Shown: in pieces, positions 1 through 7,990 of the stretch
Position numbering within the stretch: position 1 is the first letter of the stretch
Layout of the letters: the number at the start of each line of letters is the position of its first letter
Assembly: GCF_001424195.1 (NCBI RefSeq)
Contig: NZ_LMOO01000001.1
Location: 1,407,383-1,471,382, forward strand
DNA: 64,000 bases
Direction of reading: 5' to 3'
Source: Cellulomonas sp. Leaf334
GTDB taxonomy: Bacteria > Actinomycetota > Actinomycetes > Actinomycetales > Cellulomonadaceae
The notes under the pieces: generated by a model
The model's database searches: none
What the model saw: the letters and a program-made list of their open reading frames with translations, nothing else
Told to the model about the DNA's origin: nothing
Translations under genes and position numbers: made by a program

Positions 1-33
1 AACGCCTTCTGCAGCAGCAGCACCACGGCACCT

Positions 34-78
34 CCCACCCGAGGACAACGTCACGACAGACGTTGCCCCTCGGGTGGG
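34..78 (-). terminator. hairpin terminator after the small lipoprotein gene
   Basis: A two-part inverted repeat is visible: bases 34-44 pair with 68-78 (CCCACCCGAGG with CCTCGGGTGGG) and 46-52 pair with 59-65 (CAACGTC with GACGTTG). It lies just beyond the stop of the minus-strand lipoprotein gene and is best read as its terminator. Bases 1-33 show nothing recognisable. Confidence 0.65.
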
Positions 79-99
79 TCGAGATCTATCAGCTGTCGT

Positions 100-462
100 T
101 CATGACGCCGACGAGACGGTGAACGACTCCGTCGGGCACGCCTGCGGGACCGAGTCGTCTACGAAGCCTCCGCCGAGCGCGATCGTGTCTCCGTCCTCGT
201 ACAGCTCACCTCGCCACTCCAGGCCTTCAGCCTTCATCGAGACGAGCTTTCGCGGGAAGATCGGCACCCACACCTCGCCGGTACCGGCCTCGACCACCGT
301 CACGCAGTCCCCGTCGAGGTCGAGCGAACCCTCGAGCAGTGCCTGGTCACCGACTTCTTCGACCGTGTCATGAGTCGCGACCATCGGCCCGTCGTTGCCG
401 GTGCCGCATCCGGCGAGGGCGAGAGAGAGCAGCAGGAGCGGCGCGGCACCGGGACGGAGCAT
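100..462 (-). CDS. small secreted lipoprotein, function unknown
   Basis: The 120-residue product starts with a short hydrophobic signal ending in the lipobox LAGC (Cys19), so it should be lipidated and held on the outer face of the membrane. The mature part is acidic, has two further cysteines and no family I recognise. A TAGGCT hexamer (474-469) lies exactly 6 bases before the ATG, so the mRNA is probably leaderless. That promoter lies inside the end of the protease remnant upstream. Confidence 0.7.
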   Translation of the reverse strand: MLRPGAAPLLLLSLALAGCGTGNDGPMVATHDTVEEVGDQALLEGSLDLDGDCVTVVEAGTGEVWVPIFPRKLVSMKAEGLEWRGELYEDGDTIALGGGFVDDSVPQACPTESFTVSSAS

Positions 463-466
463 CGTT

Positions 467-919
467 TCAGCCTAGCCAGATCGAGACGCCCGAGTTCACG
501 TAACTGAGCTTGGAGTAGATGGCGATGCTGCTGTTCCCACCCTTGTGGATGCCGACCGGAGTGCTGCCGACCAACCACGGCCCTCCGGAGTCGCCCGGCT
601 GGCTGGCGGCGGACACGACCACGAAGACGGCACTGCAGGTGCCTCCGCACATGCTCGAGGGGGGCTGGTACGCGATGCTGGTGATCGTGCCGCACGCCCA
701 CCCGGTGGTCTTCCCGCGGTGGCACGCCCACGAACCCTGCGCGACGGATCCAGGCGCTCCGTACTGGAACGTCGTCGACGACGCCCGGAAGTAGCCGCGC
801 ACCAGCGAGTTGTGCGAAGCGACCCGGAAGTACGCCAGGTCGGCGAGCGAGTCATAGCGCTGCACAAGCGTTTTACGACGATCTGTGCCGATACTGCGGC
901 GAACCCGTCCTGACTGCAC
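467..919 (-). pseudogene. N-terminally truncated trypsin-like serine protease (S1, streptogrisin/alpha-lytic type)
   Basis: The C-terminal half of an S1 protease is clear: the nucleophile motif GDSGGP, a preceding Cys pair, and DLAYFRV that may carry the catalytic Asp. The His-containing N-terminal half, propeptide and signal peptide are absent. An in-frame TGA lies 6 bases before the only plausible start (GTG at 919), and the divergent padR gene begins 52 bases away, leaving no room for the rest. As it stands the protein cannot have a complete triad and would not be exported. It is most likely a decayed gene. Confidence 0.7.
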
Positions 920-940
920 GTGGCCTCACCTGCTACTTGT

Positions 941-965
941 CTATACCTACTAGCGGGCATAGCCT
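941..965 (+). promoter_or_regulatory. padR promoter with imperfect dyad
   Basis: The -10 hexamer TAGCCT (960-965) ends 6 bases before the padR ATG, so the transcript is probably leaderless. An imperfect dyad (CTATAC at 941-946 facing GCATAG at 957-962) overlaps it. PadR proteins usually repress their own gene, so this is the likely operator (inference). Confidence 0.5.
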
Positions 966-971
966 GAGCGC

Positions 972-1319
972 ATGGACGAGCCCCGCGACCCGCAGCTCCT
1001 CAAGGGAGTGCTCCCGATGCTCGTGCTCGCCCTCCTGACCGAGCGCGAGTCCTACGGCTACGAGCTGGTCACCCGGCTGCACGAGGGCGGTCTCGACGAC
1101 CTGAGCGCCGGCACCCTCTACCCCGTGCTCAACCGCCTCGAACGCGACGGGCAGATCTCGTCGCGCCTCGTCGCCTCGTCCGCGGGCCCCGCCCGCAAGT
1201 ACTACCTCCCCACCGACACGGGGGCCGAGCAGCTCTGGAGCACCGCACGCGCGTGGCAGCAGCTGGCCGTCACCGTCGACCACCTGCTCGCCCGCGCCAC
1301 CCCGAAGGAGACGTCATGA
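972..1319 (+). CDS. PadR family transcriptional regulator
   Basis: The 115-residue winged-helix protein has the typical PadR N-terminus: a helix around LKGVLPMLVLALLTERESYGYE, then the GTLYPVLNRLERDG segment that forms the recognition helix, then the beta wing. Its length is normal for short PadR proteins, which are dimeric repressors. The stop overlaps the start of the next membrane-protein gene (ATGA), so the two are translationally coupled. Such pairs typically control a membrane stress or transport function. The ligand is unknown. Confidence 0.9.
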   Translation: MDEPRDPQLLKGVLPMLVLALLTERESYGYELVTRLHEGGLDDLSAGTLYPVLNRLERDGQISSRLVASSAGPARKYYLPTDTGAEQLWSTARAWQQLAVTVDHLLARATPKETS

Positions 1320-1837
1320 GCTCGACACGCGACACCCTGGTCCGGGAGCTCTACCTCATGCGCTTCAGCTGGGCCATGCAGGACTACCCCCGGTACAAGC
1401 CGATCGTGCGCGAGCTGCGCACCGAGCTCACCGCGACCGCGGCGGAGGTCGGCATGCGGCAGGCGGTCGCCGACCTGGGCCACCCCCGGGTGCTGGCCGA
1501 CGGCTACCTGAGCGAGCTCGGCCGGCCGGTACCCCGGTGGACCACCGGCGCCGTGTGGGGTGCGCTCGCGGTCGCCGCGGTCGCCTACCTCGCGATGGCG
1601 TACGCGGTGGGGACCCTCGACACGATCGAGCAGATGGGCGGGGGCACGCTCGAGCGCGTCTTCCTCGGCGCGACCACGACCTTCGTCGCCGAGAGCAGCA
1701 CGCTCGCCGTCGAGTCCACCTTCACGTGGCAGGTGCTCGTGTTCTACGCCCTCGTCTTCACGGTGCCGTTCCTGCTGGGCGCCCGCGTGTGGCGGAGCTG
1801 GGCGAGTTCTCCCACCGGGCAGACGGTCGCGGCCTGA
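1316..1837 (+). CDS. membrane protein coupled to PadR (HAAS-like N-terminal domain)
   Basis: The 173-residue protein starts at the ATG overlapping the padR stop, with GAAGGAG five bases upstream. The first 75 residues (REL.LMRF..AMQDYPRYKPIVRELRTEL) form a soluble helical domain like the HAAS/DUF1700-type proteins often paired with PadR. Two hydrophobic helices follow, near residues 85-105 and 145-165, and probably span the membrane. No catalytic residues are seen. It may be the target or partner of the PadR regulator. Confidence 0.7.
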   Translation: MSSTRDTLVRELYLMRFSWAMQDYPRYKPIVRELRTELTATAAEVGMRQAVADLGHPRVLADGYLSELGRPVPRWTTGAVWGALAVAAVAYLAMAYAVGTLDTIEQMGGGTLERVFLGATTTFVAESSTLAVESTFTWQVLVFYALVFTVPFLLGARVWRSWASSPTGQTVAA

Positions 1838-1840
1838 CGG

Positions 1841-2881
1841 TCAGACCAGGACCTGGGTCAGGGGCATGGACGAGTCGACGGGCAGGTCGAGCGACGACGG
1901 GGGCAGCCCGCGCCGCACCACGGCCGCCCCGAGCGCCGCGATCATCGCGCCGTTGTCCGTGCAGTACCGGATCGGCGGGATGCGCAGCGTGATCCCGGCC
2001 TCGGCACACCGCTTCGCGGCCATGTCCCGCAGCTGCGAGTTCGCGGAGAAGCCGCCGCCCACCACCAGGGTGTCCACGCCGTGCGCGCGGCACGCCGCGA
2101 TGGTCTTGGCGGTCAGCACGTCGGCGACCGCCTCGGCGAACGAGGCCGCGACGTCCGGCAGCGGCACCTCCTGACCGGAGTCCTGCCGCGCCTCGACCCA
2201 CCGCGCGACGGCCGTCTTGAGCCCGGAGAACGAGAAGTCGGCGGCGTGCGCGGCCTGGTCCTTCGCGGCAGTGAGCCCGCGCGGGAAGCGGATCGCGGCC
2301 GGGTTCCCCTCGCGCGCCAGGCGGTCGATGTGCGGGCCGCCCGGGTACGGCAGGCCGAGCAGGCGGCCGACCTTGTCGAACGCCTCCCCCGCCGCGTCGT
2401 CGAGCGTCGAGCCGAGCTCGGTGACCCGCACGGTGTCGTCGAGGAGCAGCAGCGACGAGTGACCGCCGGAGACGACGAGCGCCATGACCCGCTCGGGGAA
2501 GGCACCGTCGACCAGCTCGTCGACGACCGCGTGCCCGATCACGTGGTTGACGCCGTACAGCGGCTTGTCGAGCGCGAGGGCGAGCGCCTTGGCGGCGGAC
2601 GCCCCGACCGTCAACGGCCCGACCAGCCCGGGGCCGGCCGTCACGGCGATGGCGTCGACCTCGCCGAGCGAGACGTCGGCGGTCGCCAGCGCCCGCTCGA
2701 TCGTCGGCACCATGGCCTCGAGGTGGGCGCGGGACGCGATCTCGGGGATGATCCCGCCGAACCGCGCGTGCTCGTCGACCGAGCTGGCGACGGCGTCGAC
2801 CAGCAGGTCGTAGCCGCGCACGAGGGCGACGCCGGTCTCGTCGCACGAGGTCTCGATCCCGAGGACGAGGGGGTCTGCCAT
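1841..2881 (-). CDS. tsaD: tRNA N6-adenosine threonylcarbamoyltransferase TsaD
   Basis: TsaD transfers the threonylcarbamoyl group to A37 of ANN-decoding tRNAs (t6A), working with TsaB and TsaE. The 346-residue protein opens with [12 protein letters not shown], carries the metal-binding [10 protein letters not shown] histidines and ends with the family's usual length. I chose the ATG at 2881 because TATCCT lies exactly 6 bases upstream (leaderless pattern). An upstream in-frame extension adds 28 unrelated residues. tsaB, tsaE and rimI lie 2-3 kb away on the same strand but are separated from it by a nitroreductase and a sulfurtransferase. Confidence 0.95.
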   Translation of the reverse strand: MADPLVLGIETSCDETGVALVRGYDLLVDAVASSVDEHARFGGIIPEIASRAHLEAMVPTIERALATADVSLGEVDAIAVTAGPGLVGPLTVGASAAKALALALDKPLYGVNHVIGHAVVDELVDGAFPERVMALVVSGGHSSLLLLDDTVRVTELGSTLDDAAGEAFDKVGRLLGLPYPGGPHIDRLAREGNPAAIRFPRGLTAAKDQAAHAADFSFSGLKTAVARWVEARQDSGQEVPLPDVAASFAEAVADVLTAKTIAACRAHGVDTLVVGGGFSANSQLRDMAAKRCAEAGITLRIPPIRYCTDNGAMIAALGAAVVRRGLPPSSLDLPVDSSMPLTQVLV

Positions 2882-2936
2882 GCGCCCAGGATAGGCGGGC
2901 GCGGAGCTGTGACGACCGCCACCCCGCTGCTCGGAA

Positions 2937-2963
2937 CAACCGTAGTTGGTTGACGCTTCAACC
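2937..2963 (+). promoter_or_regulatory. candidate operator upstream of the nitroreductase
   Basis: A perfect inverted repeat, GGTTGA-CGCT-TCAACC (2948-2963), lies 4 bases before the ATG. A further CAACC at 2937-2941 forms an overlapping dyad with GGTTG. The TTGA..TCAA arrangement resembles MarR-type sites, but no regulator is adjacent. Confidence 0.45.
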
Positions 2964-2967
2964 ACAC

Positions 2968-3609
2968 ATGACCACTGACACCACAGTCCTCGACGGCCTC
3001 GACTTCCCGACGCCCGGCCTGGCCGTCGCGGACGACGTCGCCGACCTCCTGTTCCGCGCGGCCCGCACCGCCGCTGCGTTCACCCCCGACGAGGTCAGCG
3101 ACGAGCAGATCGCCGCGGTCTACGACCTGGTCAAGTGGGGCCCGACCGCCCTCAACACGATCCCGCTGCGCCTCCTGGTCGTCCGCACGCCCGAGGCCCG
3201 CCAGCGCCTCGCCGCCCACATGAGCGAGGGCAACCGCGACCGCGTCCTGGCCGCCCCCGTCTCCCTCGTCCTGGCGGCCGACACGTCGTTCCACACCCAC
3301 ATCCCGACGCTCGCACCGCACATGGCCGCGCTCGCCGACGCCCTCGAGGGCCAGCCCGAGCAGCGCGAGTCGATGGCGCGCACCAACGCGCTCATCCAGG
3401 CGGGCTACCTGATCGTCGGACTGCGCGCCGCCGGCCTCGCGGCAGGCCCCATGGGCGGCATGGACACCGACGGCATCGACCAGGAGTTCTTCGCCGACAA
3501 CGGCTGGAAGTCGCTCCTCGTCGTCAACGTCGGCCACGTCGAGGGCACCGGCACGCACCGTGCCCGCGCCGAGCGGCTCGGCTACGCGCAGGCGTCCCTG
3601 ACCGTCTGA
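2968..3609 (+). CDS. nitroreductase-family FMN reductase, malonic semialdehyde reductase (RutE)-like
   Basis: The 213-residue protein fits the RutE/HadB branch of nitroreductases: [14 protein letters not shown] near the start, then [21 protein letters not shown], the FMN-binding segment (E. coli RutE reads YDLVKFGPTSANSCPARF). Family members reduce malonic semialdehyde or quinone/nitro substrates with NAD(P)H. The other rut pathway genes are absent here, so the physiological substrate is uncertain. I chose ATG 2968 over an upstream TTG that falls inside the putative operator. Its end converges on the sulfurtransferase gene with 3 bases between them. Confidence 0.8.
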   Translation: MTTDTTVLDGLDFPTPGLAVADDVADLLFRAARTAAAFTPDEVSDEQIAAVYDLVKWGPTALNTIPLRLLVVRTPEARQRLAAHMSEGNRDRVLAAPVSLVLAADTSFHTHIPTLAPHMAALADALEGQPEQRESMARTNALIQAGYLIVGLRAAGLAAGPMGGMDTDGIDQEFFADNGWKSLLVVNVGHVEGTGTHRARAERLGYAQASLTV

Positions 3610-3612
3610 CCC

Positions 3613-4437
3613 CTACGCCGTCCCGGTCGCGACCGGCCGGGACGGGTCGTTCGACCACTGCGACCAGGATCCGGGGTACAGGGCCGCGTCGACACCGATC
3701 GACGCCAGCGCCGCGACCTCGTGCGCGGCCGTCACGCCGGACCCGCAGTACACGGCGACCGGCCCCTCGACGGACCCGAACCGCTCCCGCAGGGCCGCGT
3801 CGGACATGAACCTGCCGTCGGGTCCGACGTTCCCGGCCGTGGGCACCGAGAGCGCGCCGGGGATGTGCCCCGCGCGGGGGTCGACCGGCTCGACGTCACC
3901 GGCGTACCGCTCTGCCGCGCGGGCGTCGAGCAGCGACCCGTCCCACGCGGCCGCCTGGTCGGCGTCGATCGTCGCCAGCGACCCAGGCTCCAGCACGACG
4001 TCTCCGGGCTCGGGCGTCACCGACCCGGCCTCGAGCGGCAGCCCGGCAGCGGTCCAGGCGGCGAGGCCGCCGTCGAGCAGCCGCACGTCGCGCACCCCCG
4101 CCCAGCGCAGCAGCCACCACACGCGGGCCGCGGACATCCCGCCGACCGCGTCGTACGCGACGACCGGCCGATCGGCCGTGACGCCCCAGCGACGGGCGGC
4201 CGCCTCGAACGCCGCGAGGTCGGGCAGCGGGTGGCGACCCTCCTGCGGCGAGGCCGGGCCGGCCAGCTCGGTGTCCAGGTCCACGAACACGGCACCCGGC
4301 AGGTGCCCGTCGAGGTGACGGTCGTGACCGTCCGTCTGCCCCAGCGCCCAGCGCACGTCGAGCAGCACCGGCGGAGCGGCGCTGTCCAGCTCCGCGCTCA
4401 GCGCGATGGCATCGACGATGACCGCACTCCTCGTCAT
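3613..4437 (-). CDS. thiosulfate/3-mercaptopyruvate sulfurtransferase
   Basis: The 274-residue protein has two rhodanese domains. The inactive N-terminal one (VLLDVRWALGQTDG...HLPGAVFVDLDTEL) is followed by the active C-terminal one with the nucleophile loop VYCGSGVTAA, whose Cys receives the sulfane sulfur. CGSGVTA matches the mercaptopyruvate/thiosulfate sulfurtransferase type. The ATG overlaps the rimI stop (ATGA), so it is the last gene of the alr-tsaE-tsaB-rimI chain and is translationally coupled to it. A link to tRNA thiolation is possible but not shown. Confidence 0.88.
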   Translation of the reverse strand: MTRSAVIVDAIALSAELDSAAPPVLLDVRWALGQTDGHDRHLDGHLPGAVFVDLDTELAGPASPQEGRHPLPDLAAFEAAARRWGVTADRPVVAYDAVGGMSAARVWWLLRWAGVRDVRLLDGGLAAWTAAGLPLEAGSVTPEPGDVVLEPGSLATIDADQAAAWDGSLLDARAAERYAGDVEPVDPRAGHIPGALSVPTAGNVGPDGRFMSDAALRERFGSVEGPVAVYCGSGVTAAHEVAALASIGVDAALYPGSWSQWSNDPSRPVATGTA

Positions 4438-4907
4438 GTCGGCTCCTCCCGGCCACGCAGGTCCAGCCGCATGGTCCACGCGTCGATGTTCCCCGGTTGG
4501 TAGTACGCCCGGCGCATGCCGAGCCGTTCGAAGCCGGCGCTCTCGTACAGGTGGATCGCGGCGTCGTTGTCCACCCGCACCTCCAGGAGCACGACGGCCG
4601 CACCGACCTCCCGCGCCCGGTCCAACAGGTTTGCGAGCATCCGCCGGCCGAGCCCCCGTCCCTGGAACCGCTCGTCCGTGCCGATCGTCATCACCTGCGC
4701 GTCGAACCCGTCGAACCACAGACCCGCGTACCCGACGAGCTCGCCCCCGACCGTCGCGCCCACGTACCAGCGCCCGGGGCCGACGATCTCCGCGGCGAGG
4801 CTCTCCGGGGACCAGGCGGCCGGGCCGAACAGCTCGACCTCCATGCGCTCCAGGGCGGGGAGGTCCGCGGGGGTCAGGACGCGGATGTCGTCGGGCTGGC
4901 CGGTCAT
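4434..4907 (-). CDS. rimI: ribosomal protein S18-alanine N-acetyltransferase RimI
   Basis: The 157-residue GNAT protein shows the acetyl-CoA loop RFQGRGLGRRML and the C-terminal YESAGFERLGMRRAYY segment typical of RimI, which acetylates the N-terminus of S18 and other proteins. It overlaps the tsaB stop by ATGA upstream and the sulfurtransferase start downstream. The tsaE-tsaB-rimI order is widely conserved in bacteria and supports the name. Confidence 0.92.
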   Translation of the reverse strand: MTGQPDDIRVLTPADLPALERMEVELFGPAAWSPESLAAEIVGPGRWYVGATVGGELVGYAGLWFDGFDAQVMTIGTDERFQGRGLGRRMLANLLDRAREVGAAVVLLEVRVDNDAAIHLYESAGFERLGMRRAYYQPGNIDAWTMRLDLRGREEPT

Positions 4908-5662
4908 CCGAGCACGCGCTTGCGCGCGGCCTGCGGCACGGCGTCGGGTCGACGCAGGTACAGCGGCTCCGTGCCGAGCGCGCGACCGTCCGCCACCCGC
5001 CCCAGGGCCAGACGAGCCAGCTCCGCCGGGTCGGGATCGAGGAGCCCGAACCCCTCCAGGTCCACCATGCCCTGCGCGGGCACGGGCTCGGCGCCGGCGA
5101 CGACGACGGGCCCGGGGCTCTCCGGCCGGGACCGCGGCTCCAGCGCGTCGGCGTACAGCAGCGCGCCGCGCCCGACGGCCAGCGCCCCGGCGGTGCGGGA
5201 ATCGGCCGCCACGTCCGCCGCCGCCGCGACCTCGGGTGCCACGAGCACCTCGATCCGACCCGCGTCGACGAGTCGATACAGCGCCCAGTACACCTCGCGG
5301 CGCCGGGCGTCCGTCGAGACGAGGACGTCCGTACCCGACGGCAGGGTCCGGGACGCCCGCAGCGCCACCGCGTCGAGGCTCGGGACGCCGTGGGCGGGGA
5401 TGCCGAGGGCCAGCGCGAGGGTCCGCGCGGTGACGAGCCCGACGCGCAGCCCGGTGAACGGCGCCGGGCCCGTACCGACGACGACGGACGTGAGCTCGCG
5501 CCGGTCCACCCCGGCGTCGGCCAGGACGGCGGCGATCATCGGGGTCAGCAGCTCGGCGTGGTGCCTCTGCTGCGCGTCCGAGCGCTCGGCCAGGAGGACT
5601 CCGGCGTCGTCGGTGAGGGCCACCGCGACGGCGGCGGACGTGTCGAGGGCGAGGACGGGCAC
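4904..5662 (-). CDS. tsaB: tRNA threonylcarbamoyladenosine biosynthesis protein TsaB
   Basis: The 252-residue member of the ASKHA fold starts VLALDTSAAVAVALTD and keeps GTGPAPFTGLRVGLVTARTLALAL, the TsaB signature. It scaffolds the TsaD-TsaB-TsaE complex that makes t6A37. I chose the GTG at 5662, directly after the tsaE stop (5 bases). The ribosome-binding site is weak, so translation probably depends on coupling. A 30-residue segment near residues 165-200 is Pro/Ala-rich and poorly conserved. Confidence 0.92.
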   Translation of the reverse strand: MPVLALDTSAAVAVALTDDAGVLLAERSDAQQRHHAELLTPMIAAVLADAGVDRRELTSVVVGTGPAPFTGLRVGLVTARTLALALGIPAHGVPSLDAVALRASRTLPSGTDVLVSTDARRREVYWALYRLVDAGRIEVLVAPEVAAAADVAADSRTAGALAVGRGALLYADALEPRSRPESPGPVVVAGAEPVPAQGMVDLEGFGLLDPDPAELARLALGRVADGRALGTEPLYLRRPDAVPQAARKRVLG

Positions 5663-5667
5663 GGGGG

Positions 5668-6183
5668 TCAGCCTGCCACCGGGTCGACGTCGGGCAGCGC
5701 GACGTCCGCCCAGCGTGCACCGACGGCCCGCACGGTGACCACGCGCTCCCCCGCGGCGGCGTCGTCGAGGTCGTCGTCGTCCAGCGCTCCCCCGCGCGGG
5801 CGCTGCAGCGTGACCTCGAGCCGGTCCTGCGCGAGCGACTCGACCCAGCCCTCGCCCCACTCGACGACGGTCACGGCCTCGTCCAGGCTCGCGTCGAGGT
5901 CGAGCGCGTCCACCTCGTCGAGCGAGCCCAGCCGGTAGGCGTCGACGTGCACGAGGGTGGGCCCGTCGCCGAGCGGCGGGTGCTCGCGGGCGATGATGAA
6001 CGTCGGCGACGCGACCTGGCCGCGGACGTGCAGACCGGCACCGATGCCCTGCGTCAGGGTCGTCTTGCCCGCGCCCAGGTCGCCGGTGAGCACGACGAGG
6101 TCGCCCGCCCGCAGGACCTCCGCGAGCGCGCGGCCGTACGCCCGGGTGGCGTCGGCGTCCGGGAGCGTGACCGTGATGCTCAT
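5668..6183 (-). CDS. tsaE: tRNA threonylcarbamoyladenosine biosynthesis ATPase TsaE
   Basis: The 171-residue P-loop ATPase has Walker A GDLGAGKTT near residue 36, SPTFIIAREH, the HVDAYRL strand and VEWGEGW, all diagnostic of TsaE. ATP hydrolysis resets the TsaD-TsaB complex during t6A synthesis. Its ATG overlaps the alr stop (ATGA). The C-terminus carries an acidic DDDDLDDAAAGE stretch beyond the usual domain, as many actinobacterial homologues do. Confidence 0.93.
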   Translation of the reverse strand: MSITVTLPDADATRAYGRALAEVLRAGDLVVLTGDLGAGKTTLTQGIGAGLHVRGQVASPTFIIAREHPPLGDGPTLVHVDAYRLGSLDEVDALDLDASLDEAVTVVEWGEGWVESLAQDRLEVTLQRPRGGALDDDDLDDAAAGERVVTVRAVGARWADVALPDVDPVAG

Positions 6184-7343
6184 GACACCGCCTCGCTGTC
6201 GACGTGCACCCGGGGCACACGTGCGCCGATCCGGGTGACGATCTCGTAGGAGATCGTGCCGGCGGCGACTGCCCAGTCCTGCGCGGTGGGTCCGCCGTCG
6301 CGCCCGGTCCCGAAGAGCTCGACGCGGTCCCCCGCCTGCTCGGTCGCCCCGGGACCCAGGTCGAGGACGACCTGGTCCATGCAGACGCGACCGGCGACAC
6401 CGAGGGTGCGACCGCCGACCCGCACGGGCCCGCCGGGCTGCTCCTGCGTGCCCGAGGCGTGCCGCGGGATCCCGTCGGCGTACCCGAGCGGGACCACCCC
6501 GAGCACCGTGTCGTGCGTCGTGACGTACTGGTGCGCATACGAGACGCCGTGTCCGCCGGGCACCGTCTTCACGTTCGCCAGCTCGGCCTCGAGGGTCATC
6601 GCAGGCACCAGGCCGTAGTCGTCGTGCCCGCCGAGCTGCGGGACGGGTGACAGCCCGTAGACCGCGATACCGGGCCGCACGAGGTCGTAGTGGACCGCGG
6701 GGGTGGTCAGCGTCGCGGCGGAGTTGGCCAGGTGCCGGACCTCGAGCGCGACGCCGGCGTCCGCGACGGTCCGCAGCGCGTCCGCGAACACCTCACCCTG
6801 GTGCTCGACGGTCGGGTGCTCGGGCTCGTCGGCGAACGCGAGGTGGCTCCAGAGCCCGACGACCTCGACCGCTCCCTCCGCGCGCAGCCGCAGGACCTCG
6901 GGCAGGATCGCGGCGAGGTCGGCGGGGGTCAGCCCGTTGCGGCCGAGCCCCGTGTCCACCTTGAGGTGTGCCCGGGCCGGCCGGCCGGCGGCGCGCGCGG
7001 CAGCGGCGAGCTCGTCGAGCGCCCACCGCGCGGACACCGACACGTCCACGTCGGCGTCCACGGCCTCCCGCAGCGGTGCGCCGGGCGCGTAGAGCCAGGT
7101 GAGCACCCGGGCGTCGGTGATCCCGCCGCGCCGCAGGGCGAGCGCCTCCTCCACCTGCGCGGCCCCGAGCCACGTGGCACCCCCGGCGACGGCCGCCGCG
7201 GCGGTCGGCAGGAGGCCGTGGCCGTAGCCGTCGGCCTTGACGACCGCCATCACCTGCGCGGTGGGGGCGTGCGCGGCGAGCGACCGGACGTTCGAACGGA
7301 CGGCCGCGAGGTCGACGACGGCGCGTGCGGGGTACCAGCTCAC
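6180..7343 (-). CDS. alr: alanine racemase
   Basis: This PLP enzyme makes D-alanine for peptidoglycan. The 387-residue protein has the lysine motif VVKADGYGHG (Lys36 forms the Schiff base), the second catalytic tyrosine region GVSYAHQYVT, and the C-terminal beta domain with AGRVCMDQVVLDLG. I chose the GTG at 7343 because it places YPARAVVDLAAVRSNV at the very N-terminus, as in other Alr proteins. It is followed without a gap by tsaE. Confidence 0.94.
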   Translation of the reverse strand: MSWYPARAVVDLAAVRSNVRSLAAHAPTAQVMAVVKADGYGHGLLPTAAAAVAGGATWLGAAQVEEALALRRGGITDARVLTWLYAPGAPLREAVDADVDVSVSARWALDELAAAARAAGRPARAHLKVDTGLGRNGLTPADLAAILPEVLRLRAEGAVEVVGLWSHLAFADEPEHPTVEHQGEVFADALRTVADAGVALEVRHLANSAATLTTPAVHYDLVRPGIAVYGLSPVPQLGGHDDYGLVPAMTLEAELANVKTVPGGHGVSYAHQYVTTHDTVLGVVPLGYADGIPRHASGTQEQPGGPVRVGGRTLGVAGRVCMDQVVLDLGPGATEQAGDRVELFGTGRDGGPTAQDWAVAAGTISYEIVTRIGARVPRVHVDSEAVS

Positions 7344-7366
7344 GGCGACCAGTCTCGCACCGGTCG

Positions 7367-7990
7367 TCAGCCGAGCAGGACGACGACGTCGGCGCGGACG
7401 GCCGTCGCCGCGACCAGCCGGGCGTTGTTCTCGTCCGGTCCGTGCGACCAGGCGCGCGCCGCCTCGGGTGACTTGCCGAACGCCTCGTGCCGGGCCACCA
7501 GCCGGACCAGCCGCAGTGCGTCGTCGGGCGCCAGGAACCACGACTCGTCGAGAAGGGCGGCGACGGGTGCGAACCCGTGCGCGTCCAGCAGCAGGTAGTT
7601 CCCCTCGACGACCACCAGCCGCGCCTCGGGCGGGACGGCGATGGCGCCGGCGACGGGGTTGCGCAGGTCGCGCCGGTACTCGGGCGCATAGACGATGCCG
7701 CCCGTCCCATCCGCGATGCGCAGACGCGTCAGCAGCGCCACGAACCCGTCGGCGTCGAACGTGTCCGGCGCCCCCTTGCGGTCCGCGCGCCCGATCCGCT
7801 CCAGCTCCGTCTGCGCGAGGTGGAACCCGTCCATCGGCACGACGACCGCGGCCGGTCCGACGGCGTCGGCCACCTGTGCGGCGACCGTCGACTTGCCGGC
7901 CCCGGGTGCGCCGACGATGCCCAGGATCCGCCGCGGTCCGCTCGCCAGCAGCTCGTCCAGGCGGGCGAGGAGGTCAGGAGTCAGCGTCAC
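7367..7990 (-). CDS. nucleoside/nucleotide kinase family protein (uridine kinase-like P-loop kinase)
   Basis: The 207-residue protein has Walker A GAPGAGKS, the substrate-site motif PMDGFHL, and LVVVEGNYLLLD, all seen in the uridine kinase/phosphoribulokinase-like group (the fructokinase FrcK/YfhA branch). The start is the GTG at 7990, overlapping the stop of the dehydratase gene (GTGA), so it is coupled to nnrD. The substrate cannot be read from sequence. A small sugar, nucleoside or vitamin is plausible. Confidence 0.8.
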   Translation of the reverse strand: MTLTPDLLARLDELLASGPRRILGIVGAPGAGKSTVAAQVADAVGPAAVVVPMDGFHLAQTELERIGRADRKGAPDTFDADGFVALLTRLRIADGTGGIVYAPEYRRDLRNPVAGAIAVPPEARLVVVEGNYLLLDAHGFAPVAALLDESWFLAPDDALRLVRLVARHEAFGKSPEAARAWSHGPDENNARLVAATAVRADVVVLLG

